DNA from: Cordylochernes scorpioides
Lineage: Eukaryota > Arthropoda > Arachnida > Pseudoscorpiones > Chernetidae
Assembly (NCBI GenBank): GCA_030710605.1
Contig: CP092870.1
Span: 50,375,061 to 50,439,060 of the forward strand
Length of the DNA: 64,000 nucleotides
Reading direction: 5' to 3'
Under the pieces are notes generated by a model. The model was given only the letters and a program-made list of their open reading frames with translations. It was not told the DNA's origin and did not search any database. Within the stretch, counting starts at the first letter, position 1, and each line of letters begins with the position of its first letter. Of the stretch, positions 52,738 through 62,014 are shown one piece after another. The translations under genes and the position numbers were made by a program.

Positions 52738-52957
52738 ATACACATTGTGAGAGACTGCACATGACTGGTACAGAGCAGTGTGCCCCGTTTGTTTACCTAC
52801 ACTCTTTAGTGGGGTTGGATTTTTGTAAGAATCAGGGGCCCCCATTGGAGAATTTTTTTTTTAAATTAGAAAAAAGTGCACAATGCGGGATTCGATTCCG
52901 GGTCGTAGTGGTGGAAAGCCAAAGGTTTAGATAGACCATCCTTCCACCGAGCACAGG
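52738..52957 (-). repeat. tRNA-derived SINE (copy 9)
   Basis: Minus-strand copy: head with GGAATCGAATCCCGC (B box) at about 52895, body down to TGCACATGACTGG. It starts 50 bp after the exon F donor. 3' part diverged. Confidence 0.75.
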
Positions 52958-53038
52958 TTCTATTTGGCTGGCTAGGCTCAATGGCAAGTGTCAAGACATA
53001 TTTTAACACCTGATTTATAACTTGTAGAGCACACAAGT

Positions 53039-53345
53039 AGAGGGGGTCGGTGGTCTAAACTGTTGATTTTCAACTGCTATGACCTGAGTCGAATCCCGAA
53101 TTGGGCACTTTTTCTAATTAAAAAGAAAACCTCCAATCATTCCTGATTCTTTCAAAAGGCCAACCCCACCAGCGAGTGCAAGTAACCAAACGGGGCTCTG
53201 GCACATTTGTAAGTGCAAAGTCGAACTGCTTTTCACATGTGTATACATGTGTTGCACTTACAGTAAATGCAGTCGCCTACTTCTACCCTCCATGATTATC
53301 ATGGCCTGTACTACGTGTACTTGGAATAAATAATTTTTAAAATAA
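53039..53345 (+). repeat. tRNA-derived SINE, full length (copy 10)
   Basis: GGGGTCGGTGGTCTAAACTG, GAGTCGAATCCCG (B box), AGGCCAACCCCACCAGCG, the two palindromes, and tail AATAAATAATTTTTAAAA. Confidence 0.87.
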
Positions 53346-53349
53346 CAAA

Positions 53350-53515
53350 AACTACAAAATGATAAAGCACAATTTGGATTATAGATTATAATGAAAAAAA
53401 TAAGACCTAATCCAAATAATTTATTAGTGTGTGACGTTTCGGCAACAACATTGTCACCATCATCAGACAAAAGAATAAATGAGAAAAATATTACAGCAAG
53501 TTCTTATATATTAGG
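53350..53515 (-). repeat. PLE left terminal repeat, inverted
   Basis: AAAGCACAATTTGGATTATA, AAGACCTAATCC, hammerhead (53430-53469), AATATTACAGCAAGTTCTT. Reverse complement of the PLE 3' end at 54585-54620 plus 56149-56245. Confidence 0.85.
53430..53469 (-). ncRNA. Hammerhead ribozyme motif (ACGU family)
   Basis: Minus strand: stem I UGU/ACA, CUGAUGA, extra U, stem II GGUGACAA/UUGUUGCC, GAAA, palindromic ACGU, C. The core is intact. The partner copy at 56161 has lost the G of GAAA. Confidence 0.78.
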
Positions 53516-53572
53516 GGGTGAATGCTCTGAATTCTCTTAAAAATGATATTTACTATTTTAGAAGATTAGTGG

Positions 53573-54458
53573 ATGACTATTTTAATTATTAATCAGGGAT
53601 ATGAACAAAGAATATTGGATACCTTCAACAACTTATGTCCTGACATCCATTATTCTATAGAATTAGATAAAAACAGATTAATCAATTTCCTGGACATGAA
53701 ATTAACATATAGTAATAATATTATTTCCACCTCTATCTACAAAAAGCCGACACATACAGGAACTTTTTGGAACTATAGTTCACAGCACCATTTTAGTCAA
53801 AAAGTGGGATTGGTCAAAACTCTTATATATAGTACTTTTGCACTCATCGATGATGTGGTTAAGAGAAATGAAGAGGTTAGCAGCATCAAGGAGGACCTAA
53901 TCAAGGAAGATTTTCCTATTAAATTGATTGACAAAATAATAGAAGATATGAATGAAAAGTATGAAAATAAAACTCGGATTCAGAATCTTAAGTGCAAAAA
54001 CCAAGAAACCAGATTTATTACACTGCCAAATATAAACCAAAGGTTTGCAAGAAATTTCACCAATATATTAAAAAAATATGAAAAAATAAAAATTGCATGG
54101 AAACCATGTAATACTATCTCACAATACCTAAACAAGCACAAGAACACACAATTAACAGAAAGAGCAGGTTTGATCTATGAAGTAAAGTGTGAGAAGTGTG
54201 ACCAAAGCTATGTAGGACAGAAATCCAGAACATTAAAAGAACGGATGGAAACCATAAATATGCTCTGAAGTGGATAGAATTCAAAATTCTGCTCTTGTAG
54301 AACACAGAAGGGACACAGGACACAATAAATTCAATTTAGAAAACCCAAGAACACTGGATTATGAAAAAAAAATTATTACAAAAGACAGTTCAAAGAAGCC
54401 TTTTTCATCCAAAAGACATGTGCTTCAATTAATAGAATGGAAGAAAGGGGAAATATAA
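53573..54458 (+). pseudogene. PLE: RT thumb region and GIY-YIG endonuclease
   Basis: Frame 1 (to 54268) has INFLDMKLTYSNNIISTSIY-KKPTHTGTFWNYSS, the conserved block after the YxDD motif of Penelope RTs. It continues through a linker to GLIYEVKCEKCDQSYVGQKS, the start of GIY-YIG. A frameshift near 54260 leads into VEHRRDTGHNKFNLENPRTL and a basic C-terminus ending WKKGEI. The RT fingers and palm are missing (5' truncation). PLEs encode RT plus this nuclease for target-primed insertion. Confidence 0.9.
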
Positions 54459-54620
54459 AGGATATTTACAGATATGCCTTTAATTATACTAAAAAAAAAT
54501 CCACTTTTATTCTAAGAAGAATATTTCAAGTTGACTTAAAAAACTATTTTCCTTATCTGTTATCTTGTTTAAACACTTGATAACAGTACTATATAAGAAC
54601 TTGCTGTAATATTTTTTCTC

Positions 54621-56148
54621 GTTGAGGTTTTTTTTCTTTCACATCTTTGCTTTCCTGCTCCTGCCATGAATCCTGCTAAGAAGAAGAAGAAGAATGCCAA
54701 GAAGCCCATTGTGGACATCGCTGCCCTGGATAAGGAGGACGAAATGGTGCTCTCCCGCCACCTCCAAATCCTGTGCGGTGTTGGCCATCCCGCCCTCAAG
54801 CCCCTGCACGAAGACATGATCGGATACATCGCAACACGGAATAAGCTGATCAAGGCCCTTTGCGGTGATGTGGAGAACCTTACTGACACGCTCAACGCCT
54901 TCGTGGAGCTGGACGACCTCATGGAAGAAAACAAGCTTCCAACTGCCAGTCACAGCACCCAAACCAGCCCGGCTCCTTCCTGCATGGAAACCAGTTCCCA
55001 AACCGACCCAATCAAGCCCGCCACCCCTATTCCTGCTGCTCTCCCAACTAAAAAGCCTGCCCCCATGGTGCCTGCTCCTGCTCCCTCAAAAAGGAAGCAG
55101 CCTGAGGCTCCCAACACACCTGCAAAGAGGACAAACCTGAAAGGTCCTGCCAAACCTGTGCCTTCCCGCGCTCCCAAGCCGGCGGCCGCCTGAGTGACCC
55201 TTCACGGAGAGAAATCAGCTGCCCACACAGTGGTTATTTCTGATAACCCGCAGGCCGACCCCAGGGAGATGCTAAAAGCTGTCCGCGCTCCCCACACTCT
55301 CCCCCAAGGCATCTGGGCTGCCCTGCGCACTAAGGGGAAGCTTGTCCTCCACTCCAGCAACCCCGACACCATCCCAGCTGTTACTACCTCCCTGTCCAAC
55401 AAGCTGGATGGTATGAAGGTCCGCCAGCAGAAGGAGATCCTGCCGCGCATCTGCCTCTTCAAAGTGGATGAGGAGACATCCAACTCCACCATTGAGGAGA
55501 CATTCCTGGAAACCCCTGCAGTCAAACAGCTTACTGGGGACAAGGTGGTGCGCATGGCGCACCGTTCTGGACCCAGAAACGGGACCTGCACCGCCTTCAT
55601 CGAGGTGTACCTCAAGACCTTCAGAGCCCTGGGCATTCGCGGAAGGATCGTGGTGGATGGAGTGATCCTTAACTTCGAGGAATCCATCCGCGCCCGCGTC
55701 TGCTTCCGCTGTTGTGGCTTCGGCCACAACTCTGCACAATGCACCAGAGCTCCTAAGTGCTTCCACTGCGGTGAAGACGGCCATGAAGGCCGCGCCTGCC
55801 CATCCATTGCTGACCAGCGCACCTCCAAATGTGCCAACTGCTGTGCCAAAGGCCTTCCTGACAAGCACGAGGCGAGAGCCTCAAGCTGCCCCATCCTGAA
55901 ATCTAGAGCCCTCAAGTTCTAGGCTTCCAGGACCTCCTGCCTCCTCAACTGGACTACATCCCCGCTTCTCACTGCATCAAGGCGCTGTTTCCCTGACCTC
56001 TCCAGCTTCCTCCTCCCCTGCGATGACACCTCCACTGCCAGATCTTAGGATCCCTTGCCACCAGTCCGCGTTCTGCAGCCATGTTGGGGCTAGAAGATCT
56101 TACTTGATAGGCCAATTAGCCCGGAACCCAAAGACAACGATTTTTTCT
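54621..56148 (+). mobile_element. ORF1-only LINE insertion
   Basis: GC-rich block interrupting the PLE 3' terminus: the PLE sequence stops at AATATTTTTTCTC (54620) and resumes at TTTTTTCTTATTTATTC (56149). The shared TTTTTTCT is a possible 8-bp duplication. It holds a short 5' UTR, ORF1 and a 225-bp 3' piece without endonuclease or RT. No poly(A) tail seen. Confidence 0.7.
54666..55922 (+). CDS. LINE ORF1 (gag-like, three zinc knuckles) with in-frame TGA
   Basis: ATG at 54666 opens a lysine-rich start (MNPAKKKKKNAKKP), an acidic helical part and a Pro/Ala-rich linker. At 55191-55193 a TGA follows PKPAAA; the same frame then runs on for 242 codons to TAG. The second part has an RRM-like region (VVISDNPQADPREML...LVLHS) and three knuckles: CFRCCGFGHNSAQC, CFHCGEDGHEGRAC and CANC...C. 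That set is typical of ORF1 in R1/I/Jockey-type LINEs, an RNA-binding nucleocapsid. Only one disruption in about 1.26 kb suggests youth or, less likely, read-through. No ORF2. Confidence 0.85.
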
Positions 56149-56245
56149 TATTTATTCTTTTGTCTGATGATGGTGACAATGTTGTTGCCAAAACGTCACA
56201 CACTAATAAATTATTTGGATTAGGTCTTATTTTCTTTTATTAAAA
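56149..56245 (+). repeat. PLE right terminal repeat with degenerate hammerhead
   Basis: Continues the PLE end after the LINE insertion. CUGAUGA at 56164-56170 and stem II intact, but GAAA has become AAAA (56190-56193). Ends AAATTATTTGGATTAGGTCT. Confidence 0.8.
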
Positions 56246-56288
56246 ACTACAAAAGTTCTATTTAATGAAAATTCAATTTATAAATTTT

Positions 56289-56905
56289 AATACAGTTAAA
56301 CCCGTCTATAGCACCCCCTCTAAATTGCGCCCGATTTTAAATACCTAATATGATGCGATTTACATTAAAGGTGACCTGTCTATAGCACCCTATTTTGGTC
56401 TTCTTCTTTCTTATCTCCACTCAATCATATTAGGGTATCAAGCGCTTGTAAAGCTTGAGACTTGGCAACCATCATGATTGGGTGAAGTAGAATGCGTCTG
56501 CCTTTGTCATTAAGACTGGGAGCACTACTCAGTGACAGGCCGACTTTGCTCCAAAAGAAATGGCAGCCTCTGACATGAGGAACTGACACCATGTGCAGCC
56601 GCTCCTAACATGGAGTACAAACGCTGCTCATCCTGTATCCCTGGATTAGGAGCCCTTACAGGGTACTATCAGCCGGGCCAGCTGAGCCCAGGTTTTTTAG
56701 CGAGCTTGCCCCTCCTCCTTTTTCATCCGGGCTTGGGACCGGCAAAGGCGGAGTTCCCAATTTTGGTGAGTCCCAAGAGGGGGCGCTATAGACAGGTTTA
56801 ACTGTACATAGTACGATGTGATTTACATTAAAAGTGACCTCTCTATAGCACCATATTTTGGTGATTCCCAAGAGGGGGCGTTATAGACAGGTTTAACTGT
56901 ATATA
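56289..56905. mobile_element. MITE with CAGTTAAACC termini, containing family B insertion
   Basis: Ends ACAGTTAAACCCGTCTATAG and AGACAGGTTTAACTGTA, with GGTGAGTCCCAAGAGGGGGC twice, so the right half is duplicated. Split by family B at 56399-56754. Confidence 0.8.
56399..56754 (-). repeat. Repeat family B with 12-bp target duplication
   Basis: Full 356-bp copy. CCCTATTTTGGT precedes it and CCCAATTTTGGT follows, one mismatch. The (GAA)n tail (minus strand) abuts the left duplication. This is the evidence that family B moves by target-primed reverse transcription. Confidence 0.85.
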
Positions 56906-57054
56906 ATTTTGTGCGATTTAATGACTGACATTTCTTAGGCAGATTTTTTAATAATTTAGAGAGAGATCTGTGGTTCCACCCCCATAACATCTCACCTATT
57001 AAACAAAATATAGTAAATTGAATATTGCTTGCCCCACATTTCATTACACCATGC

Positions 57055-57090
57055 TGACGAGGGCCAACAGCCCAAAACACATAAATAGTT
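57055..57090 (+). ncRNA. Degenerate hammerhead-like motif
   Basis: CUGACGA, stem II GGGC-CAACA-GCCC, then AAAA instead of GAAA and a decayed stem III. Same family as 13891-13934. Probably inactive. Confidence 0.55.
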
Positions 57091-57238
57091 GACTTTTCTT
57101 GATTTATCAAGAAATTGGGTTGGCCAAACACTTTTGTAACAAGCTAAATCAACGTTTAGATGATTTTTGTTCCAATAGATGGCGCTCTTTCATCTAAAGT
57201 GCTCATGTGAGTGGTCAGGATATTCCTTTTATATATAT

Positions 57239-57860
57239 ATGTGATATCTTGGGACCTCTGGGACCAGTGTTACCTGATGCTAGACGAACCTCGATGTCAC
57301 CTCTACCGTGCAGTCGTGGTGGAAGGCGACACAGCTGGGCCAAAGGTGAAATAAACAAACAGAGATTCCACTAAGAAGCGTCTGAACGTCAAGAAGGAAT
57401 GGGACGAGGAGATTTCTGGTAGGAAAGGGTTTACCTTTTATCGGAGCGTCCGGCGGACTGGGACTGGAACGAAGACTAACTAAGGACTGACTAACTGAGG
57501 CTCGGGGCCTCCTTTTATAGCTTAGCTGGGTCCGAACAGGTCACTGCCCTTTTCTGACGTAAACAGGGGGGAAAGTTATATTATCCAGGAGGGCCACGAC
57601 CTCGTAAAAATTGGACGGGGCTTGCTAGGCCTGCTTTCCTATTCTCACCTAAGCCTGATTAGTTTTAACCTTAATTTTCTCCTGTTATTCTCCATTCCTT
57701 CTATCTGTACAGTTGCTATACTTTATTAGAGTCTTACACGGTACAGATTGATATTATGTGATGCTTTATATTTGCAGTAAATAACAAGTTATATACAGTC
57801 ACGTGGTGGAACATGTGGTAGTAGATATCTGAACTATTTACAACAATTCCATGGTCTTAA
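57239..57860 (-). repeat. Possible LTR of the Gypsy relic
   Basis: GC-richer block starting TGTGATATCTTGGGACC. On the minus strand it contains TATATAAC and AATAAA in the order promoter then polyadenylation signal. The inner boundary and polypurine tract could not be fixed. It lies downstream of the integrase fragment in the same orientation. Confidence 0.35.
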
Positions 57861-57904
57861 ATCATCACGGATGGCCCGGGATGTGAGAGGGTTCATATGG
57901 AGGG

Positions 57905-59980
57905 ATTTAAGAGGGCGGAATAGGAAGACTGTTATTAAGGAAGTAATTTTTTAAAAATTAATTGAAATGAGTTGGTATAAAACATGGGGTTGATTTCTGT
58001 ATATCCATAAGAGATAATAAAGTATAAAAACTAATACTAAACATACAAGTAAAAACAAAAATAGGAATAAAAGATATAATAGAGAACATATAATGATGAT
58101 AGGTAAAAATATAAATGATTGGATGGGTAAATCATGATCTCTTCGTGATGGGCGTTAGAAAGGGTTGAGGGGTTATTTGTGATTAGGTTGAGGCAATGTC
58201 ACCTTGACCCAAGTCCCAAACCATTTAATGTGCACGGTACGGAAAACCTAGGCCATGTTTCACATGTAAATTTAAGGAATGAATAAAGTTACAGTACCAC
58301 AATCGAATAGCGATTGTTATGGGTTTTATGAATTAGTCGTTAAGACGTACGCATGCAGGATAAATGAGGGCGAAGATCAGTGACCAGAAATCAAAGTTTT
58401 AATTGGAGTCGTCAGGGGCTTAGCGAGAAAAAGAGTAAAAAAAAAGATTTGCCAGCGTGTGGCATGAGAGTGCCCTGGAATATATAAAAAAATACAATTT
58501 GCACGTGTCCAAGCCAAAAGTTGGGATAGGTAAATCTGGGGGATGGTGTGTCAATATTGTTAATTACGAAATCAAAGTAGGTCAAGTCTAGCCTGCGAAG
58601 GAGTTAAAAGTTCCTGCGGAAAAGGGTTAGTATTTATTAAGAAGTAACCTTTAAAGTGTGGTTGATTAAGAGGTTATTAAAGATTGCCCTGTTTTTAGAT
58701 CATGATTTTTAGTTTGATTATAAAAGAACATATCATTGAGATATGAAATTGCGAAATTAAGGCTTTGCATCTAGCGTTAAAGGATTTGAAAAATCGAAAA
58801 TAGAATTGCGAAGTTAAATGCAAAGTAATCTTTAAAAAAAAAAGTAAAAATAGTGAGGACATAATACAAAGATTAACACACTATAGCAGTATATAAGGGG
58901 TAATAGAAAGTGAACATATTAAATGAAAAAAAAAAATAGCAATAATATACTCGATAGCATTGAACATGGTAGCGGAAGATGAAACAATGTAAATAACATC
59001 TAATTTATAAAGTGAGAGAAAATATAAAATGACAAATGCAAATTAGTGATATAAACATGAAATATAAACTTAAGATTATTAGATATGAAAGATAAAATAT
59101 AAAGTTGATTAAAAAATAGAGTCATAAAGCAAAAGTAAATAAGCTTTGGTAAAGAAAAATAAAATAAAATGACAATAATCTAAACTGATTGGTTGACGTA
59201 AAAAAAAATTATAAGAGCTAGATAATGATTAGATAAAGATTATTAAAATGAAAAATTAAAAAAAAAATTCATCGAGAAAGAAGAGCAAGTAAGATTATAC
59301 ATAGAAATTATATATCGGGAAAGAATGGAAAGTAGTAGGCCAAATGTATGTTCCTGTTTTTTAGGATGGGTAGAGAGAGCTTTAAATTGTCCTTGGTTGC
59401 GATATCTTTGGTCTTGTTTGCATAAGTTGTTCTAACTTATCGAATTTGTTTTATGTTTGACGCGACTCGTGGATCACATTGTTTCCAACTGTGAAACTCA
59501 CTAAGTCCTAATGTTGTCTATTTTTTGTTCCCTGCGCCACGTTTAGGTGAAAACGTGATTCTTCCTAAAGCGGCATTTATATTGTGTATGCAGGAAACAC
59601 GGCGATCTATTCTAACCGATCAAGGGTTTTTTTTTTTTTTTTTAACATATGTGGGTGTGTGTGATTTTTGTAGGTAAAATGTTGTCCTTGGATCTAAGTG
59701 TCGATGTTAAGTGGACAAGTTAATTGAGGGCGAGAGAATCTAGACCTGGTGACTTGGTTTTGGTTTATTAATGAAAGAATAGATATTTTAATTCATTAAG
59801 GATTAGAACGGTATATAGTAAAAGGCACGCACTAATATTTGATTTAATAGATGGCGAAAAACTCATTAAAGAACACGGGGTGGCGACGGGCTGTGACAAT
59901 AAAATGTCGGCTGTTTGTTTTTCCATCTCCCCTCGAATTTATTATTAGCGAGTTCCGGCGGTGGCGGGTATATTTATTTG
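57905..59980. other. Decayed AT-rich sequence, no gene
   Basis: Purine-rich plus strand with many AAAAT runs. It is in the position of the 3' part of the Gypsy relic, but no frame is readable. Confidence 0.5.
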
Positions 59981-59982
59981 GG

Positions 59983-60420
59983 TCAGAGGCTCCTTTCGGG
60001 GGCAGCTTGCTTAATTAATTTGGTCAAGGATGCCTTCGGGTTTTCGAGATATAGTAACCTTAGCTTTCCAGTGATTGTGGCGTTCACTCGTTCTATCAAT
60101 CCGTTAGCTTGCGGATTGTTACTGGTGGTAAGTAGTGGTTGTATACCGCAAGATAGCAGAAATTTGCGGAATTTTTCGGAAGTGAATGCGGGCGCTCTAT
60201 CCGAAAGTAGGCGTTTTGGAGACCCTTGTTGTAGTACCTTTTTTAGGGTTTGGATGTACGTTAAGGTACTGGTAGATCTCGATGGGAATGCCCAAGCGTA
60301 TCTGGTCAGGTGATCCACTATAACATGGAGATAGGTCTTGGAGTGTCCGTATTTCGAAAATCCGGATATTGTATCTATTGATATTAAATCGAATGGTTGT
60401 TGTGTTTCGAGGTTGTTGCG
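59983..60420 (-). pseudogene. Gypsy relic: integrase core
   Basis: Minus strand: DLISIDTISGFSKYG (first Asp), VDHLTRYAWAFPSRS, LLSDRAPAFTSEKFRKFL (second Asp) and NNPQANGLIERVNATI (catalytic Glu), so the DDE set is present in a fragment. The frame ends at 59983. Not close to the Gypsy at 24660: sequence and length differ. Confidence 0.82.
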
Positions 60421-61082
60421 GACTTAGTAAAAATGTTATTCAGTGATATCAAGTTAGAAGTGAGTGAAAGTGCGACCTTCGACATGGACACGCTTTGAGG
60501 TGAGATGTGTCACAGGTGTGAAGGCGTCTTTGGCCTGAAAAGTGAAAGAGTTTTGTGATATGGCGCTGTAACACGAAGTTAAAAATTGTGAATGAAAAGG
60601 TGTCACATGAAGTCGTTGTTTTGTACAAAATCTAACCTGTTTCACCATGAATAACAAATTTACTAAAGTCATGGGTGCTGGTTGTACGAACATATATCGA
60701 GAATATTATTTTTTTTTGTGTTTAGTGGGGCGACGTTATGGAGCTTGTGTGGCTCAAAATTGGATTTGGGTGTTAAGTCGCGCACTAAAAATTGTTGCCA
60801 ATTGGAGAAAGTGATGTGAGAGGGTGTTGTTTATTTTGTTGAGAGAGATTTGTCGATGATTAAATATGCATGTAAAAGGAAGGTACGAGGGAATGTAGCT
60901 ATGTTGGAATTCAACGATTGGAATAGTTTTGGAAGGCTGTGACTTAGGTTACTTCTGTCCAAAGCTATGAAAGAAAAGGACATAGGGGCGTTGAAAATAG
61001 GATTAGGAACATTACAATGAGGCCAAATAAGAGCGTTGGAGTTCACCACGTGTGAGCAACCCGTTCCAGGAGGGGAAAATTT

Positions 61083-61161
61083 TAGTTGTTGTTGTTGTTG
61101 TTTCTTATCCCCTTGTGTAAAGATTACACGAATTCCATGAGTTCATGCTCCTCGAGCTTTT
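61083..61161 (+). repeat. Single unit of the 81-bp satellite
   Basis: TTGTTGTTGTTGTTTCTTAT, CCCCTTGTGTAAAGATTACA, CGAATTCCATGAGTTCATGC, TCCTCGAGCT. One isolated unit 20 kb from the main array, inside the Gypsy relic. Confidence 0.9.
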
Positions 61162-61470
61162 AGTAAATGTGACAGTTGTATTAACCTGTCCATGGGACAC
61201 GTGTTGCTTGCACGAGGTGAATTGGTACAAGGTAGTTGGTAGGGGTACATTATCTTGATACAGGAGTAGCTGAGGACAGTTTATAATTAGTAGAAATCGT
61301 TTTATGGAGTTAAAGGATAATATGCCAAAAGGCAAGGGTATATCTATGATATAGAATTTTAGGTTCTGCGTTATGTTACCTATTTTTAAGTTTAAAAAGA
61401 TATAATCTATGGTGAAAATATTGTCAGCTATGGTGTTAATAGTTAAGTGGGTAGATATTCTATTTTGCAA
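61105..61470 (-). pseudogene. Gypsy relic: protease-like region
   Basis: Minus-strand frame with DYIFLNLKIGNITQNLKFYI-IDIPLPFGIL, resembling the flap and ILG end of retropepsins in this group. The C-terminal 35 residues overlap satellite sequence. Between this and the integrase, RT and RNase H appear to be missing. Tentative. Confidence 0.45.
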
Positions 61471-61512
61471 ACTGGTTTCTATTATTTTAAAAGTATTCCG
61501 ACTAATTATATC

Positions 61513-61915
61513 TGTTACACCTGATCATCATTTCATTAAATATAAAATGCTATGTTGTTTATAAATTTAATTATTTAAATAATTTGTATTTTTTTAGAAT
61601 TTAATTATAAAACAAATTTTTGTAAATATATATATGTAAATTTTTGTGTAAAAATTAATAATAGAGAATTTGCATACGTCTTGTTAGTTAGTTAGAAATA
61701 ATAGTTTGTTTTTTTGGGCAGAGAAGCTAGATGCTCTCAGGTTAGTTTTTCTCTTGTAAATATGTTTATATAATTTCTTAAAAGTCTCTAATTTAACTTT
61801 ATTGTAAAAATAAATATAATTTCTTCAGAGGGGTACATATGTTTTTGTTGATTAAAAAAGAAAGAAAATCTTTGAAAGAGGTGTGTGTGCCATCTGTCCT
61901 TCCTTCCACCCAACA
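61513..61915 (+). repeat. Copia 5' LTR, 403 bp
   Basis: TGTTACACC...CACCCAACA (TGTT...AACA), followed by the primer site. It interrupts the Gypsy relic. The 3' LTR is beyond the window, so identity cannot be judged. Confidence 0.8.
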
Positions 61916-61917
61916 AA

Positions 61918-61934
61918 GGTTATGGGCCTACTAG
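61918..61934 (+). promoter_or_regulatory. Copia primer-binding site, half-tRNA type
   Basis: GGTTATGGGCCTACTAG is complementary to an initiator-tRNA(Met) anticodon region (GGCC-CAU-AACC), not to a tRNA 3' end. Priming from this internal region is known for Drosophila copia. Confidence 0.8.
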
Positions 61935-62014
61935 CAAGCTTTTAGCTGAATACTATAGCAACTTAAGAAAAAAAGAATTGGCTAAACTTTTGGGGCCGCA
62001 TTAAAAGTTTGAAA

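Noticed and set aside
54569-55915. Several long minus-strand ORFs opposite the LINE ORF1
   Set aside because: GC-rich antisense shadows; the plus strand has zinc knuckles and a consistent frame.
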